Numbered from the stretch's first letter, positions 32,752-41,503 are shown. The stretch is 51,394 bases of DNA from Thermoplasmata archaeon UBA184 (GCA_002495185.1 DAEB01000044.1:32383-83776), one strand, 5' to 3'. Numbers and translations: made by a program. The notes: a model not told the origin generated them from the letters alone.

Positions 32752-33513
32752 TCACCCACGCTTCTCGCGATCGATCAGGATCGCGAAGACGAGGGCCGGG
32801 AGCGGGTCGAGATTCCCTACGATCTCGAGGCCGTAGCTATCGCTGGCCGAAACCCACGCCTCGCGGACCCGCGCGACTTCCGTTCCGGCCGGGTCCTGGA
32901 TCGCAAAGTCGTGGCTCAGGAGATTCCCATGCCCCTGGAACATCGTCCGACCGTCCGGAAACGTCGCGCTCGCCGAGAGGTCCCCGAGTAGCCCTCTCGA
33001 GGCGGTCACCGACATCATCGTCGTTCCCCACGCGTCGCTGAGCGTTGAGACGGTGGCATTTCCGGTGACCTGGATTGAGATCTGCGCCTGGGGGGCGCCG
33101 GAGGGGTCGACCACTTTCCACACGAGGGTGAGGGCGGGCGGCGGGGGGAGAATGCCGTCGGACGAGGAGTCGCTCGGAGGCGGCGGGGCGGACCGATACA
33201 GGACGTCGAGCTCGAGCTCCTGGGAGACATCCTCCTCGATCGTGAAGAGGTGCCGGTTCGTCTCGTCCAGGATGCGATAGTTGTGCCCCCGAGAGAACAG
33301 TTGATGCTGGATGACGAACCTCTTGGATCCCTCGATCCCCAGTTTGGTGCTGAGTGCAGGGATGCTCGACTCCGGAGAGGCGGGGACCGGGGGACCTGCC
33401 GGCGCGGCATCGGCGGAGGCCGGGACCGGAGGCACGGCGGTTCGGCAGGCCGCGCAGTACTGGGCGTCCGGTGAAAGCGGGCTTCCGCAGTTCGGGCAGG
33501 ACCGGACCGCCAC
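32752..33513 (-). CDS. Zinc-ribbon plus LURP-one/scramblase-like protein
   Basis: A 253-residue protein. The N-terminal zinc ribbon CPNCGSPLSPDAQYCAAC is followed by a Pro/Ala-rich linker. The C-terminal ~190 residues resemble the LURP-one-related/scramblase (Tubby-C-like) beta barrel, with RFVIQHQLFSRGHNYRILDE, HLFTIEEDVSQELELDVLY, TLVWKVVDPSGAPQAQISIQ and SYGLEIVGNLDPLPALVFAI. Family members bind membranes or phospholipids; the role here is unknown. The GTG at 33513 is supported by a TATA-like element (33536-33543) 27 bp upstream. The assignment is by overall pattern. Confidence 0.7.
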   Translation of the reverse strand: MAVRSCPNCGSPLSPDAQYCAACRTAVPPVPASADAAPAGPPVPASPESSIPALSTKLGIEGSKRFVIQHQLFSRGHNYRILDETNRHLFTIEEDVSQELELDVLYRSAPPPPSDSSSDGILPPPPALTLVWKVVDPSGAPQAQISIQVTGNATVSTLSDAWGTTMMSVTASRGLLGDLSASATFPDGRTMFQGHGNLLSHDFAIQDPAGTEVARVREAWVSASDSYGLEIVGNLDPLPALVFAILIDREKRG

Positions 33514-33545
33514 GCGGAGCCGACTCGACGATGCGAGATAAGGAG

Positions 33546-34634
33546 TTATCGACGCGCGAGCCCTTCCGGCCGAATAGCGGAGGGGCTCGCAGCCCGTCCG
33601 GTCGCGGGTGGGTCGTCCATTTGCAGTAGCTGCTTGCCGACATTCTCTCCCGAGTACAGGCGCGCGAGGCCCTGGGGAGCCTCCCGAAGGCCGTAGAGGA
33701 CGTCTTCTTTGGACTTGAGACGCCCCGACCGTAGCAACGGAAGCAACGCATCCCACGCCTCGGAGCGCCGTGGAACGAAGTCCCGCCCCAGGAGCCCCTC
33801 CATGCGACCGTTGACCATGACGAGGGCCAAGTAGTTCGCCGGTCCCGGGGGCTGCTCGCGGGCCGGGTACCGTGAGGTCGCTCCCGAGAGGACCACGCGG
33901 CCACCGGGGCGCAGTCGGTCGAGTGCCCGGTCGAGGGTCGGACCACCGTCATTGTCGAAGAAGACGTCGATGCCGTCGGGGCAGAGCTCGGAGAGGCGTT
34001 TCCCGACGTCCTCGGTCCGGTAGTTGACCGCGGCGTCGATCCCCGCTTCCCGGAGGAGCCAGTCGCACTTCGCGGGAGTCCCGGCGATGCCGATGACCCG
34101 GAGCCCGGCAATCTTGGCGAGCTGGGAGGCGATCGACCCCACACCACCCGCCGCTCCCGAAATCACGAACGTCTCCCCCGGCTTTGGTCGGGCCACCTCG
34201 TGGACGCCGAAGTACGCGACGAGTCCGGTGAGCCCGAGCGCCCCGAGTGCCCAGTTCAGTGGAACTCCCTCGGGCAGCCGGTAGGTGGGCGTGAACCCCT
34301 TCCCATCCGTGACCGTGTAATCCTCCCAGGCCGTGTGTCCGTGCACGACGTCCCCGGGGGCAAAGTCCGGATGTCGAGACTCTACTACTTCTGAGACGGC
34401 GATCGTGCCCATCACGTCCCCGACCGGATTCTCCGCGCCTTCCGGCTCTCCCGGATAGCCCCGGCCGAGCATGTAGACCTGGGTGGGATCAAACGAGAAC
34501 CATCGGTTGCGAACCAGGAATTGCCCTTCGTCCGGGGAAGGCACTAAGGTTTCGACCCATCGGAAGTTTGCCTCGGAGACCTGCCCGTCGAAACGCTTCG
34601 CGATCAGCCATCTACGGTTGACTCGGCCGGCCAT
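33546..34634 (-). CDS. CurA-like NADPH-dependent medium-chain reductase
   Basis: A 362-residue zinc-independent MDR enzyme of the CurA / leukotriene B4 dehydrogenase group, which reduces alpha,beta-unsaturated carbonyls with NADPH. The N-terminus is RRWLIAKRFDGQVSEANFRW, typical of this group. The cofactor motif is GAAGGVGSIASQLAKIAGLR and the 2'-phosphate region GTPAKCDWLLREAGIDAAV. The segment DVFFDNDGGPTLDRALDRLR follows. The C-terminal ~20 residues are a non-conserved tail. A TATA-like box (aatata, 34680-34685) lies about 49 bp upstream, implying a leader of about 20 nt. Confidence 0.88.
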   Translation of the reverse strand: MAGRVNRRWLIAKRFDGQVSEANFRWVETLVPSPDEGQFLVRNRWFSFDPTQVYMLGRGYPGEPEGAENPVGDVMGTIAVSEVVESRHPDFAPGDVVHGHTAWEDYTVTDGKGFTPTYRLPEGVPLNWALGALGLTGLVAYFGVHEVARPKPGETFVISGAAGGVGSIASQLAKIAGLRVIGIAGTPAKCDWLLREAGIDAAVNYRTEDVGKRLSELCPDGIDVFFDNDGGPTLDRALDRLRPGGRVVLSGATSRYPAREQPPGPANYLALVMVNGRMEGLLGRDFVPRRSEAWDALLPLLRSGRLKSKEDVLYGLREAPQGLARLYSGENVGKQLLQMDDPPATGRAASPSAIRPEGLARR

Positions 34635-34868
34635 GCGCGTCCTGGGGAGGTTGCGGCTGCCTCCAGACGCTCGACTCGGAATATACCTGACCCGGGGTCG
34701 ACGCGAACCCCTCCTTGGCCGGGGGGTCTCCTTCGCCGGAAGGCGTTGAGTGCCTCGGCGTGGCTCACTTGCCGGATCCCGCTCGCGGCTCGAACCGGAA
34801 GGACCGGTTCATCTCGAACCTCGCGCGCGTCTCTAATACCTCCGGCCGCTCCGGGGACGCTAAGTCGG

Positions 34869-35339
34869 ATGGCGCTCGACGCTTCTCTCAGCTACCTCGT
34901 CGGGGACTGGGTCGACGAGAGTCGCTCCGGCGAACCCGGGACCGCGACGGCGAGTGGCGAATCCTGGAGGGTCGACCTCGGGGGTCAGGTGCTGATCCGG
35001 ATGGGCTGGTGCGAGTTTCCCGCGACGGCGAAACGCGGAGCGTTCCGGCACGAGGACCTGCTCATCCTCTATCCCGAGGGGGAGGACGGGATGCGCGGGA
35101 TCTTCTGGGACAACGAGGGCCACACGATCCACTATCCGAACGTGACGATGCTTCCGAGCGGGAAGGGTATCACCCTCAGCAGCGACCGCGCCATCCCCGG
35201 TCCACGACAACAGCTGGTCTACCATTTCGAGGAGCCCGACCACCTCACGGCGACGTTCAGCCTCCTCCTGCCGGGCGCGCCCGATTTCGCGCCGTTTCTC
35301 ACCTGGGTCTCATCCCGGTCGAAGCCCGCTCCCGCCTAA
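34869..35339 (+). CDS. Small lipocalin-like hypothetical protein
   Basis: A 156-residue beta-rich protein. SLSYLVGDWVDESRSGEPGT near the N-terminus resembles the LxGxW start of lipocalin, nitrobindin and DUF1579-like barrels. RHEDLLILYPEGEDGMRGIF, WDNEGHTIHYPNVTM and VYHFEEPDHLTATFSLLLPG continue the strand pattern. No heme-binding residue can be asserted. ATG 34869 is preferred; a TATA-like taatac lies about 32 bp upstream. The function is unknown. Confidence 0.65.
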   Translation: MALDASLSYLVGDWVDESRSGEPGTATASGESWRVDLGGQVLIRMGWCEFPATAKRGAFRHEDLLILYPEGEDGMRGIFWDNEGHTIHYPNVTMLPSGKGITLSSDRAIPGPRQQLVYHFEEPDHLTATFSLLLPGAPDFAPFLTWVSSRSKPAPA

Positions 35340-35435
35340 GCTCCGGGGTCGTCCCCGGAGGCAAGCCGTCGGTTGGCCGAGTCCGGAATCGCGACTCGGA
35401 GCGTTTAAGATGGGGGACCTGGTGGGTTGCGTCCG

Positions 35436-35684
35436 ATGCCGCTCTACATGGACGTTCACAAGAACATGAAAGGGGTCACCGCCGCCGACGTCGCCGAGGC
35501 GCACGCGAAGGACCTGAAAGCGCAAGGAAAGCATGGCGTCGACTACCAGCATTATTGGGTCGACGAGAAGAACGGGACGATCATGTGCCTCGTGAGCGCC
35601 CCGAACGCCGAAGCGGCAGCTCGCGTCCACAAAGAGGCCCACGGGCTGGTCGCGGACGAGATCCACGAGGTCCAGCAGGGCTAG
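35436..35684 (+). CDS. DUF4242 family protein
   Basis: An 82-residue ferredoxin-like protein of the DUF4242 family, which includes the nickel-responsive SCO4226 of Streptomyces. It opens PLYMDVHKNMKGVTAADVAE and has GVDYQHYWVDEKNGTIMCLV, followed by NAEAAARVHKEAHGLVADEI. His residues at the strand edges are those implicated in metal binding in SCO4226, but Ni binding here is inference. ATG 35436 is chosen because a TATA-like tttaag lies 29 bp upstream. Confidence 0.85.
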   Translation: MPLYMDVHKNMKGVTAADVAEAHAKDLKAQGKHGVDYQHYWVDEKNGTIMCLVSAPNAEAAARVHKEAHGLVADEIHEVQQG

Positions 35685-35723
35685 CCGCGAGAGAGGGCCC
35701 TGCCCGGTTCCGCCGCGGGGGGC

Positions 35724-36506
35724 TCAGTCGGGAAGCGGCGAGGCGACCCGCGCCTTCGATGCGCTCCCGGCGAATTCCATTTCGTACGCCTCCTGGCCCT
35801 GAGGATACTCCTTCGTCGGAACCACCTGACGCGTGAGCCGGACGCCCACAGCCTCGAGTCGTCCCCGTTGTCGCTCGAAGACCGAGCCGATGCCGACGTT
35901 GATGAGGGCCTGGCCGGCCCGGGCGCCCGAGACCATCCGAGTCGCCCCCACGATCGGGCTCCCGACGATCGTCAGTGCCTCTCCGACCCGGACGAGTTCG
36001 CACGGTCCGGCATCGATCCCGATCGAGAGGCCGACTCCGACCGGAAAGTTCCGGGAGTTACGCTTCAGGTTGTCGACGAGCGCGTCCGACGCCGGCAGAA
36101 CCGACCGGCAGAACCCGGGAAGCGTGTGGACGACCTCGTCCTCATCGTGATAGATCCAGAATGCGATGAAACCATCCCCGGTGAACTTGTCGAACCAACC
36201 ATCGAAATCGATCGCGAGGCCCCGGACGGCTTCCGTGAAGCCGATCAAGTACCGGGCGAAGAGGGAAGCGCTCAGCGCTTCGCGGATGAGGAGGCCCGAC
36301 ATCCGCAGGTCGCCGACGACCACGGCGGCGTTGATGGACGTGGAGCCCGACTGTGCCAGGCTGCGGATCCCGTCGGAGGAGAGCTGGCTTCGCGCATCCG
36401 ACGGTCCGTGGCGGGCCAGCGTCTGCGAAAGAGCGAGCTCAGGGGCCGACTCCGACAGCTCGGGCACGGAATCCATCGGGAGCCGGATGCTCCAGGGCGA
36501 AATCAT
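35724..36506 (-). CDS. Cyclase-homology protein with altered active site
   Basis: A 260-residue protein with a class III cyclase homology domain at about 58-250. Both metal-site aspartates are retained (Asp66 in VVVGDLRMSG; Asp111 in DKFTGDGFIAFW). The transition-state Asn of the G-D-A-V-N-x-A-x-R motif is replaced: GSPIVGATRM has Val186 in place of Asn, while Arg190 remains, and the preceding Asp is Ser. It may be a weak cyclase, use another nucleotide, or act as a nucleotide sensor. The first ~55 residues are unrecognised. No FlgO or TPR domain is present, unlike the three other cyclases in this window. Confidence 0.75.
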   Translation of the reverse strand: MISPWSIRLPMDSVPELSESAPELALSQTLARHGPSDARSQLSSDGIRSLAQSGSTSINAAVVVGDLRMSGLLIREALSASLFARYLIGFTEAVRGLAIDFDGWFDKFTGDGFIAFWIYHDEDEVVHTLPGFCRSVLPASDALVDNLKRNSRNFPVGVGLSIGIDAGPCELVRVGEALTIVGSPIVGATRMVSGARAGQALINVGIGSVFERQRGRLEAVGVRLTRQVVPTKEYPQGQEAYEMEFAGSASKARVASPLPD

Positions 36507-36555
36507 GGTTACGAACGGGTGCCGAGCAGCGGACGCGACGCCGGCGACGGGCGAT

Positions 36556-37428
36556 TCAGACCTCGGTGATCGTTCCCTCGGGATCGTCCACGACCTGGAG
36601 TCGACCGAAGTGGAATTGATGACCCCGGGTATTCCACGCGCGCCGGAGGAACCGCGCCTGCGCCCACGATTCGCTCCGGGAGAACGCGAGACTTACGTAC
36701 CAGGCCGCGGGGGAGTAGATCAGGATCGACGTCAGGAACAAGGCGGGGTCGAACACGAGGCCGGGAAGGACCTCCACTTCGAGGATGCTTGCGCCTCCGA
36801 CGATGAGCAGCAGCAGGGCGAGCCAGAGGAACGGGAATTCGAGCGAGTCGGTGATCCGCGTTCGGACGCGGCTCACAAGGAAGGGGGCCGCCGGCGCGAT
36901 CAGTACCGCAAGACCGAGCCCCGCGAGCGCTTCGTAGAAGAAGAACCGGACCGGCGCGTCGATCGCGAGGCGAGGAGTGAGGGCGCCGCTCCGCACGACG
37001 AGGATCATGAAGATCAGCTCGAAGCCGAGCGTCACGAGAAGGAGAGCCCCGAACCGCCCCCAGACCTCCTCGGCGGTGTCCGGCCGGGGAGGCGCGCGAA
37101 GGACCACATGGCGGTCCAGTCCCGGGATCTTCGCGATGAGGCCAAGGACTCCGAGAGGCACCCATTCCCCGAGGAAAAGGGAACTGCAGTACGCGACCGC
37201 GTACCAAAGGACGGAGAAGAGCGCGGTCGTGAGCAGCAGGAGGGCGGAGGCGCCGACCAGGCGACCCCCGGTCCATCGTGCTTGGGAGTGGAAGAACAGG
37301 GTCACGAGGAGAATGTACGACACGACCAGGAGGAACGGGACGATCCAGAGGAGGAGGACGGGAACGCGCGGGTTGGGCCCGGGGAGGTTCGGCGAGGACG
37401 TGGCAAGTGTGGGAGGTTCGCCGGTCAC
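36556..37428 (-). CDS. Six-TM membrane protein of unknown function
   Basis: A 290-residue integral membrane protein. Helices include VLLLWIVPFLLVVSYILLV, ASALLLLTTALFSVLWYAV, FGALLLVTLGFELIFMILVV, YEALAGLGLAVLIAPAAPFL, FLWLALLLLIVGGASILEV and LTSILIYSPAAWYVSLAF. A cytoplasmic-looking C-terminal tail ends in RLQVVDDPEGTITEV. I do not recognise the family. The GTG at 37428 is supported by a TATA-like cttatcc about 29 bp upstream. It is followed, same strand, by the cyclase-homology gene 49 bp further on, so the two may be co-transcribed. Confidence 0.7.
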   Translation of the reverse strand: MTGEPPTLATSSPNLPGPNPRVPVLLLWIVPFLLVVSYILLVTLFFHSQARWTGGRLVGASALLLLTTALFSVLWYAVAYCSSLFLGEWVPLGVLGLIAKIPGLDRHVVLRAPPRPDTAEEVWGRFGALLLVTLGFELIFMILVVRSGALTPRLAIDAPVRFFFYEALAGLGLAVLIAPAAPFLVSRVRTRITDSLEFPFLWLALLLLIVGGASILEVEVLPGLVFDPALFLTSILIYSPAAWYVSLAFSRSESWAQARFLRRAWNTRGHQFHFGRLQVVDDPEGTITEV

Positions 37429-37494
37429 TGATGCCCCGGGGAAGGGTCCGTCAGGATAAGAGCCCCGAGTGCAGCGGAATCCGCTCGAGCCGGC

Positions 37495-37872
37495 TCACGT
37501 TCGTCGGTGCCCACGGCGTCGGCCGGGGATCCAACCGTGGACGTCGATCCGGACCCGATTCCCCCGGAACGAGACCCCTTCCATCGTCAGCCGGAGCCGC
37601 TGCTCCTCCCCGTCCGCTCCCCGAAGCGAGATCCGACCCCCCGCGCCCACGACCCGGTGCCAAGGGAGGTCGTGCCCGCCTTGAAGTGCCCAGACCGTGA
37701 GGCGGGCCGAACGCGGGTGCCCGGCCGCCTCGGCCACCTGCCCGTACGTGATGACCCGACCGCGGGGCACGCTCCGGATGATTCGACGGAACGCCGCGAG
37801 GGTCGACACGCCGGGATCCCCGAAGGCTTCCAACCGAGAGAGGAGGAGAGCGGCCCGTTCACCCGAGCGCAT
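37495..37872 (-). CDS. atl: Alkyltransferase-like DNA-binding protein (ATL)
   Basis: A 125-residue MGMT/Ogt-fold protein. The active-site PCHR of DNA alkyltransferases reads PWHRVVGAGG here, with Trp71 in place of the acceptor Cys. This is the defining change of ATL proteins, which bind O6-alkylguanine and hand it to nucleotide-excision repair rather than reversing it. TYGQVAEAAGHPRSARLTVW carries the helix-turn-helix recognition helix with its Arg finger (Arg57 region) and Tyr43. The start is ATG 37872, overlapping the upstream AHSA1 gene by 14 bp; GTG 37809 is an alternative. Family assignment is confident. Confidence 0.87.
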   Translation of the reverse strand: MRSGERAALLLSRLEAFGDPGVSTLAAFRRIIRSVPRGRVITYGQVAEAAGHPRSARLTVWALQGGHDLPWHRVVGAGGRISLRGADGEEQRLRLTMEGVSFRGNRVRIDVHGWIPGRRRGHRRT

Positions 37873-38314
37873 CGCGCTCGGACCGAAGGTCGATCCCGTG
37901 CTCGACGACCGAGCGCAGGTTCGTGAGGTAGTAGGCCCAGCCCGACTGGATCCCTCCGTAGAGCGCGACCCACTTCTTGCCGGACTTGAACCCGCGATGC
38001 GAGAGCGAGAGTTGCGTACCCTTTCCTCTCTTCGTGAACGTGAACCGGGCCTCGGTCTCGAACACTCTGCCCCGCCCGAATCGGTCGACCCAGAGTAGAT
38101 GGAGCTTCTTCGGCGGGTCCACGGTCTTCACTTTGCCGCGCATCGTGTAGCCCCCCGGCCATGTGAAGCGGAACGTGCCTCCCTTCTTGGCGCGGAACTC
38201 GGCCTTCTCGACAAACCACTTCGAGAGCTCCGTTGGCTCGATGAACTCCGTGAACAGCTTCTCGGGCGGCACGGCGTAGTAGAACGTCTGCTCGATCGGC
38301 GGGATCTTGGCCAT
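37859..38314 (-). CDS. SRPBCC/AHSA1 domain protein
   Basis: A 151-residue START-like helix-grip protein of the AHSA1 (Aha1 C-terminal-like) group. FYYAVPPEKLFTEFIEPTEL opens the fold. GGTFRFTWPGGYTMRGKVKT and EARFTFTKRGKGTQLSLSHR form the central sheet, and WAYYLTNLRSVVEHGIDLRS is the long C-terminal helix. Such proteins bind hydrophobic ligands; the role is unknown. A TATA-like element (38338-38344) is centred 28 bp before the ATG. The gene overlaps the atl gene by 14 bp, so they form an operon. Confidence 0.85.
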   Translation of the reverse strand: MAKIPPIEQTFYYAVPPEKLFTEFIEPTELSKWFVEKAEFRAKKGGTFRFTWPGGYTMRGKVKTVDPPKKLHLLWVDRFGRGRVFETEARFTFTKRGKGTQLSLSHRGFKSGKKWVALYGGIQSGWAYYLTNLRSVVEHGIDLRSERDALG

Positions 38315-38350
38315 GCCGGCTCGAGGAACGCGGCCCCTCTTAAGCAGCGG

Positions 38351-39322
38351 CTATCGACCCGGAGGCGGAGCTCCCGGAACGAGCCGGTCGAACGTCTCGG
38401 GGAAGGAAACGAGTCGGATCATCAGAAGCGCCTCGACCGCTTGGACGCCCGGAAGTCCCCGGAGGAACCCCTCGAGCTCCTCGATCCGTCCGGCCGAGGG
38501 AACGAGAGCGAAGTAGACGGCGACCCGGTCGGGAAGGATCGGCCCGAACGGCGCGCGAACGAACTCGAGCGACTGGGGGAACGCTTTGCGGAACGCGCGG
38601 GAGACGGCTTCGTGGTCCGCGGATTCGTCGAGGCCGACATTGATGCTGAGGACTGGCTGGGCGAGCGCCCGGAAGTCAAGCACGGGAACGAACCAAACCG
38701 CCAGGTCATCCACGAGCTGCCCGTAGCGCGTCGTGATGGTCCGCGTGGAGACCCCGACGTGACGAGCGATGGTGGAGAGAGGATGCGTCGGGTACTGTCG
38801 AAGCACGCGCACGATCCGGAGGTCGAGCGGAGAAAGGTCCCGGGTCGGTTCGAGACGGGCCCAGAGGATCGGGGCACCGACCTCGGAAATCCCGCTCAGC
38901 CCCCGAAGGAGGTCGGTGCGCCGATGGGCCGCGACCTCGTCGGGGACGACGAACTGGGCGCTGACCCATTCCCCGGCGAGGTCGATCCCTCCGACGGCCC
39001 CCTCGATGAGCCGGATCCGCTCGAAGACCTCGTCCTTTCGGAACCGGTCGCTCAAACGGATGTCGACCGTGAAGCCCGTGAGGTCGAAGAGCGCCGGATT
39101 CGGCCAGACGTCGAACCGCTGGAGAAGGCCGTAGCGGGTCCACTCCTTGATCCGGGAGTCGACCCGCGCCCGGCTGACCCCCAGCCGCTGGGCGATCCGG
39201 TTCGCTTTGAGTCGCGGGTCGACCCCGGCGACCGTGACTCCGCCCGAGCGGTACATCTCGCGGAGGATGTCGATGTCGATGTCCGCGGGTCGCGGGATGA
39301 CCGTGTGGGAGGCGTGCGGCAT
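38351..39322 (-). CDS. Two-domain Lrp/AsnC-like winged-helix regulator
   Basis: A 323-residue predicted transcription factor with the same length and layout as the one at 1199-2170. The first HTH lies at about 35-70 (RIAQRLGVSRARVDSRIKEW), the second at about 168-210 (LSTIARHVGVSTRTITTRYG). Each is followed by a beta-rich sensor half. ATG 39322 is chosen; a TATA-like caaaac lies about 28 bp upstream on the minus strand. It is divergent from the MFS transporter gene 99 bp away, so it is a likely regulator of that transporter. The effector is unknown. Confidence 0.75.
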   Translation of the reverse strand: MPHASHTVIPRPADIDIDILREMYRSGGVTVAGVDPRLKANRIAQRLGVSRARVDSRIKEWTRYGLLQRFDVWPNPALFDLTGFTVDIRLSDRFRKDEVFERIRLIEGAVGGIDLAGEWVSAQFVVPDEVAAHRRTDLLRGLSGISEVGAPILWARLEPTRDLSPLDLRIVRVLRQYPTHPLSTIARHVGVSTRTITTRYGQLVDDLAVWFVPVLDFRALAQPVLSINVGLDESADHEAVSRAFRKAFPQSLEFVRAPFGPILPDRVAVYFALVPSAGRIEELEGFLRGLPGVQAVEALLMIRLVSFPETFDRLVPGAPPPGR

Positions 39323-39421
39323 TCCACCCAAGCGGACACTTCCGATGTTTTGAGCTTGACCGCCAAACTCGGAAGCGTCGCACCGGTTCCTTCCAGGAAT
39401 TCGTAACCGGCCGGCACGGGG

Positions 39422-41059
39422 TTGACGTCCCGAGACGACTATGCGATGGCGATGACCGCCCCGTCCCCTACCTCCGCGCGGAAGAACGAGAGCACGCCCC
39501 CATCCGTCCCATCCGCCCACTCGGGTCGGATCCTCCTCCTGCTCGCCACCGCCGCGCTCCTCGTGAACTTCATCGAGACGATGCTGGTGCCGGCCCTTCC
39601 CCGCCTCGCGACCTTCTTCGGGGACGCCCCTTACACCACGGTCGCATGGGTCCTGTCGGCCTACCTGGTCGTCGGGGTCTGCACCACGCCCGTCTTTGCG
39701 AAACTGGGCGACCTGTACGGAAAGCGCCGAGTGCTCGCCGTGGTCCTCGGAATCTACACGGTCGCGGTCGGGCTTGCTCCCATCACCCCCCAGCTCGGGT
39801 CATTCCTCGGGCTCGGTACGGCCCGGTCGATCTACCTCCTGATCGGCGTCCGCGGCGTCCAAGGGATCGGCCTCGCGATGTTCCCGCTGGCGCTCGCGAT
39901 GGTCGCGGAAAGCCTGCCGCGCGAGAGGGTCGCGCCGGCCCAAGGGCTGATCGCGTCGATGTTTGCGGCGGGCGCCGCCACGGGTCTCGTCGGCGGAGCT
40001 TGGCTCATCCAGACGGCTGGCTGGCAGTGGGCCTACGCGTCCGTCCTGCCGTTCGCCCTCTTGCTCCCCATCCTGGCGGCTCGGTGGCTTCCGGACGGAC
40101 ACACGGGGACCGGAGGAGCGATGGACCTGCCGGGCGCGGGCCTTCTGGGCGCCGCCCTTGCCTCGTTGCTCGTCGGGCTGACGCTCGGCCCGACCTGGGG
40201 GTGGGAGCAGCCCACGGCCCATGAGTTCCTGGGACTGCCGCTGGGGGTCCCTGAGCTCTTCGCCCTCGCGGCGGTGTTCGCGGGGCTGTTCGTTTGGAGA
40301 GAGCTCGTGGCCGACGAGCCAATCATCGACCTGGCTCGACTCCGCCAGCGGAATATCTCGCTGAGCTATCTCGGAGCCCTCCTGGTCGGCCTCGGACTGT
40401 TTACGGCGTTCGTCGTTCTCACGGTCCTGGTCGAGTTCCCGGTCGTAGGCCTGGGCGACAGTGTGCTCGCGTTCGGGCTCGCGAGCGTTCCAACGACCCT
40501 CAGCATGTTCGTCGCGGCCCCCCTGGTCGGTAAGGGGGTCGCTCGCTTCGGGCCGCGTCCGTGGGTGATCACCGGGGCGGTCCTGTCGATCACGGGGTTC
40601 CTCCTGCTCCTGAGCTACCATGCCACGTACCTCCAGCTGGTCGTGGAGGCGGTTCCGACGTTCGTGGGACTCGTCACGGTCCTCGTCTCCGTGACGAACG
40701 TCATCGCCCTCTCCTCTCGACACGGGGAGACGGGGATCCACATGGGTATGACCGAGATGTTCCAGGACCTGGGCGCGAGCGCCGGCCCTGTCCTGGTCGC
40801 CACCTTCCTCGCCACGTACACCCGAACGGTCTCGGTCCCCACGGGCCCCTCGAGCGCCATCGCGCTCACGGTTCCGAGCAGCGCAGCGTTCACCTGGATC
40901 TTCGTCGTGGGCGCTACGGTGGCGGGCCTCCTCGCCGTCATCGGTCTCCTTCTGGAGAGCCACCGACTCACCTCGGGAACACCGACGCACTCCCCCGATA
41001 CCGCGAGCCCCGGCGGAACGGACCCCGGAGCTGCTCGGGCGGCGTTCGTCGAGCCTTGA
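39422..41059 (+). CDS. DHA2-family MFS drug transporter
   Basis: A ~545-residue major facilitator of the 14-helix DHA2 (drug:H+ antiporter) type. Motif A is GDLYGKRRV between helices 2 and 3. The conserved ETMLVPALPRLATFF of DHA2 helix 1 is present, as is RGVQGIGLAMFPLALAMVAE, and later helices (LGALLVGLGLFTAFVVLTVL, VVEAVPTFVGLVTVLVSVTN) complete the fold. The initiator is uncertain: TTG 39422, ATG 39446 or ATG 39452. The tail is Thr/Pro/Gly-rich. It is divergent from the Lrp-like regulator and probably exports amphiphilic compounds; this is inference. Confidence 0.9.
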   Translation: MTSRDDYAMAMTAPSPTSARKNESTPPSVPSAHSGRILLLLATAALLVNFIETMLVPALPRLATFFGDAPYTTVAWVLSAYLVVGVCTTPVFAKLGDLYGKRRVLAVVLGIYTVAVGLAPITPQLGSFLGLGTARSIYLLIGVRGVQGIGLAMFPLALAMVAESLPRERVAPAQGLIASMFAAGAATGLVGGAWLIQTAGWQWAYASVLPFALLLPILAARWLPDGHTGTGGAMDLPGAGLLGAALASLLVGLTLGPTWGWEQPTAHEFLGLPLGVPELFALAAVFAGLFVWRELVADEPIIDLARLRQRNISLSYLGALLVGLGLFTAFVVLTVLVEFPVVGLGDSVLAFGLASVPTTLSMFVAAPLVGKGVARFGPRPWVITGAVLSITGFLLLLSYHATYLQLVVEAVPTFVGLVTVLVSVTNVIALSSRHGETGIHMGMTEMFQDLGASAGPVLVATFLATYTRTVSVPTGPSSAIALTVPSSAAFTWIFVVGATVAGLLAVIGLLLESHRLTSGTPTHSPDTASPGGTDPGAARAAFVEP

Positions 41060-41104
41060 CCGTGCGCGGCGCCGTACCCTGGCGCGACGAGGGGACCGGG
41101 CGGC

Positions 41105-41503
41105 TTACTCGCCGCCCTCCTCGAAGTACGTCTTCATCGGCGTCCAGTAGAAGTCGTACCATCCCTGGTCGACCCCGTCGCGGAACTTGTCCGGGATTCC
41201 GACGTGATCGACGATCGCTCGGGAACCTTTCCCCTTCGGTTTCAGTTCCAGCCGGAGGACGGAGTAAATCCCCTCGGGCCATTCGCTCGCTCGCCAGGCC
41301 TGGACGATCCGCTTTCCCGGCACGAGCTCAAGGTTGTAGCCGCTGATGTACCCGTCCCCGGCGGTGAAGTACGCGCCTTCCTTCTTGCTCATCTTGGCGG
41401 ACTGGCCCGTGATGCGGGCATGCCGCCGGCTGTCGAGATACGCGTCGTAGACGTCGTTCGGCTTCGCGTTGAACTCCACCTCGTGGTGCACGGGCTTGCA
41501 CAT
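41105..41503 (-). CDS. SRPBCC/AHSA1 domain protein paired with ArsR regulator
   Basis: A 132-residue helix-grip protein: CKPVHHEVEFNAKPNDVYDA, GAYFTAGDGYISGYNLELVP, IVQAWRASEWPEGIYSVLRL and GWYDFYWTPMKTYFEEG. It is of the AHSA1 type. ATG 41503 is chosen over the upstream frame because a strong Shine-Dalgarno (GGGAGG) lies 5-10 bases before it. The divergent ArsR gene starts 90 bp away; AHSA1-ArsR divergent pairs are common in bacteria and archaea, with the ArsR protein regulating the pair. Confidence 0.85.
   Translation of the reverse strand: MCKPVHHEVEFNAKPNDVYDAYLDSRRHARITGQSAKMSKKEGAYFTAGDGYISGYNLELVPGKRIVQAWRASEWPEGIYSVLRLELKPKGKGSRAIVDHVGIPDKFRDGVDQGWYDFYWTPMKTYFEEGGE

Noticed and set aside
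36166..37431. A 421-codon plus-strand frame
   Set aside because: It consists of charged low-complexity sequence antisense to a membrane protein with six helices.
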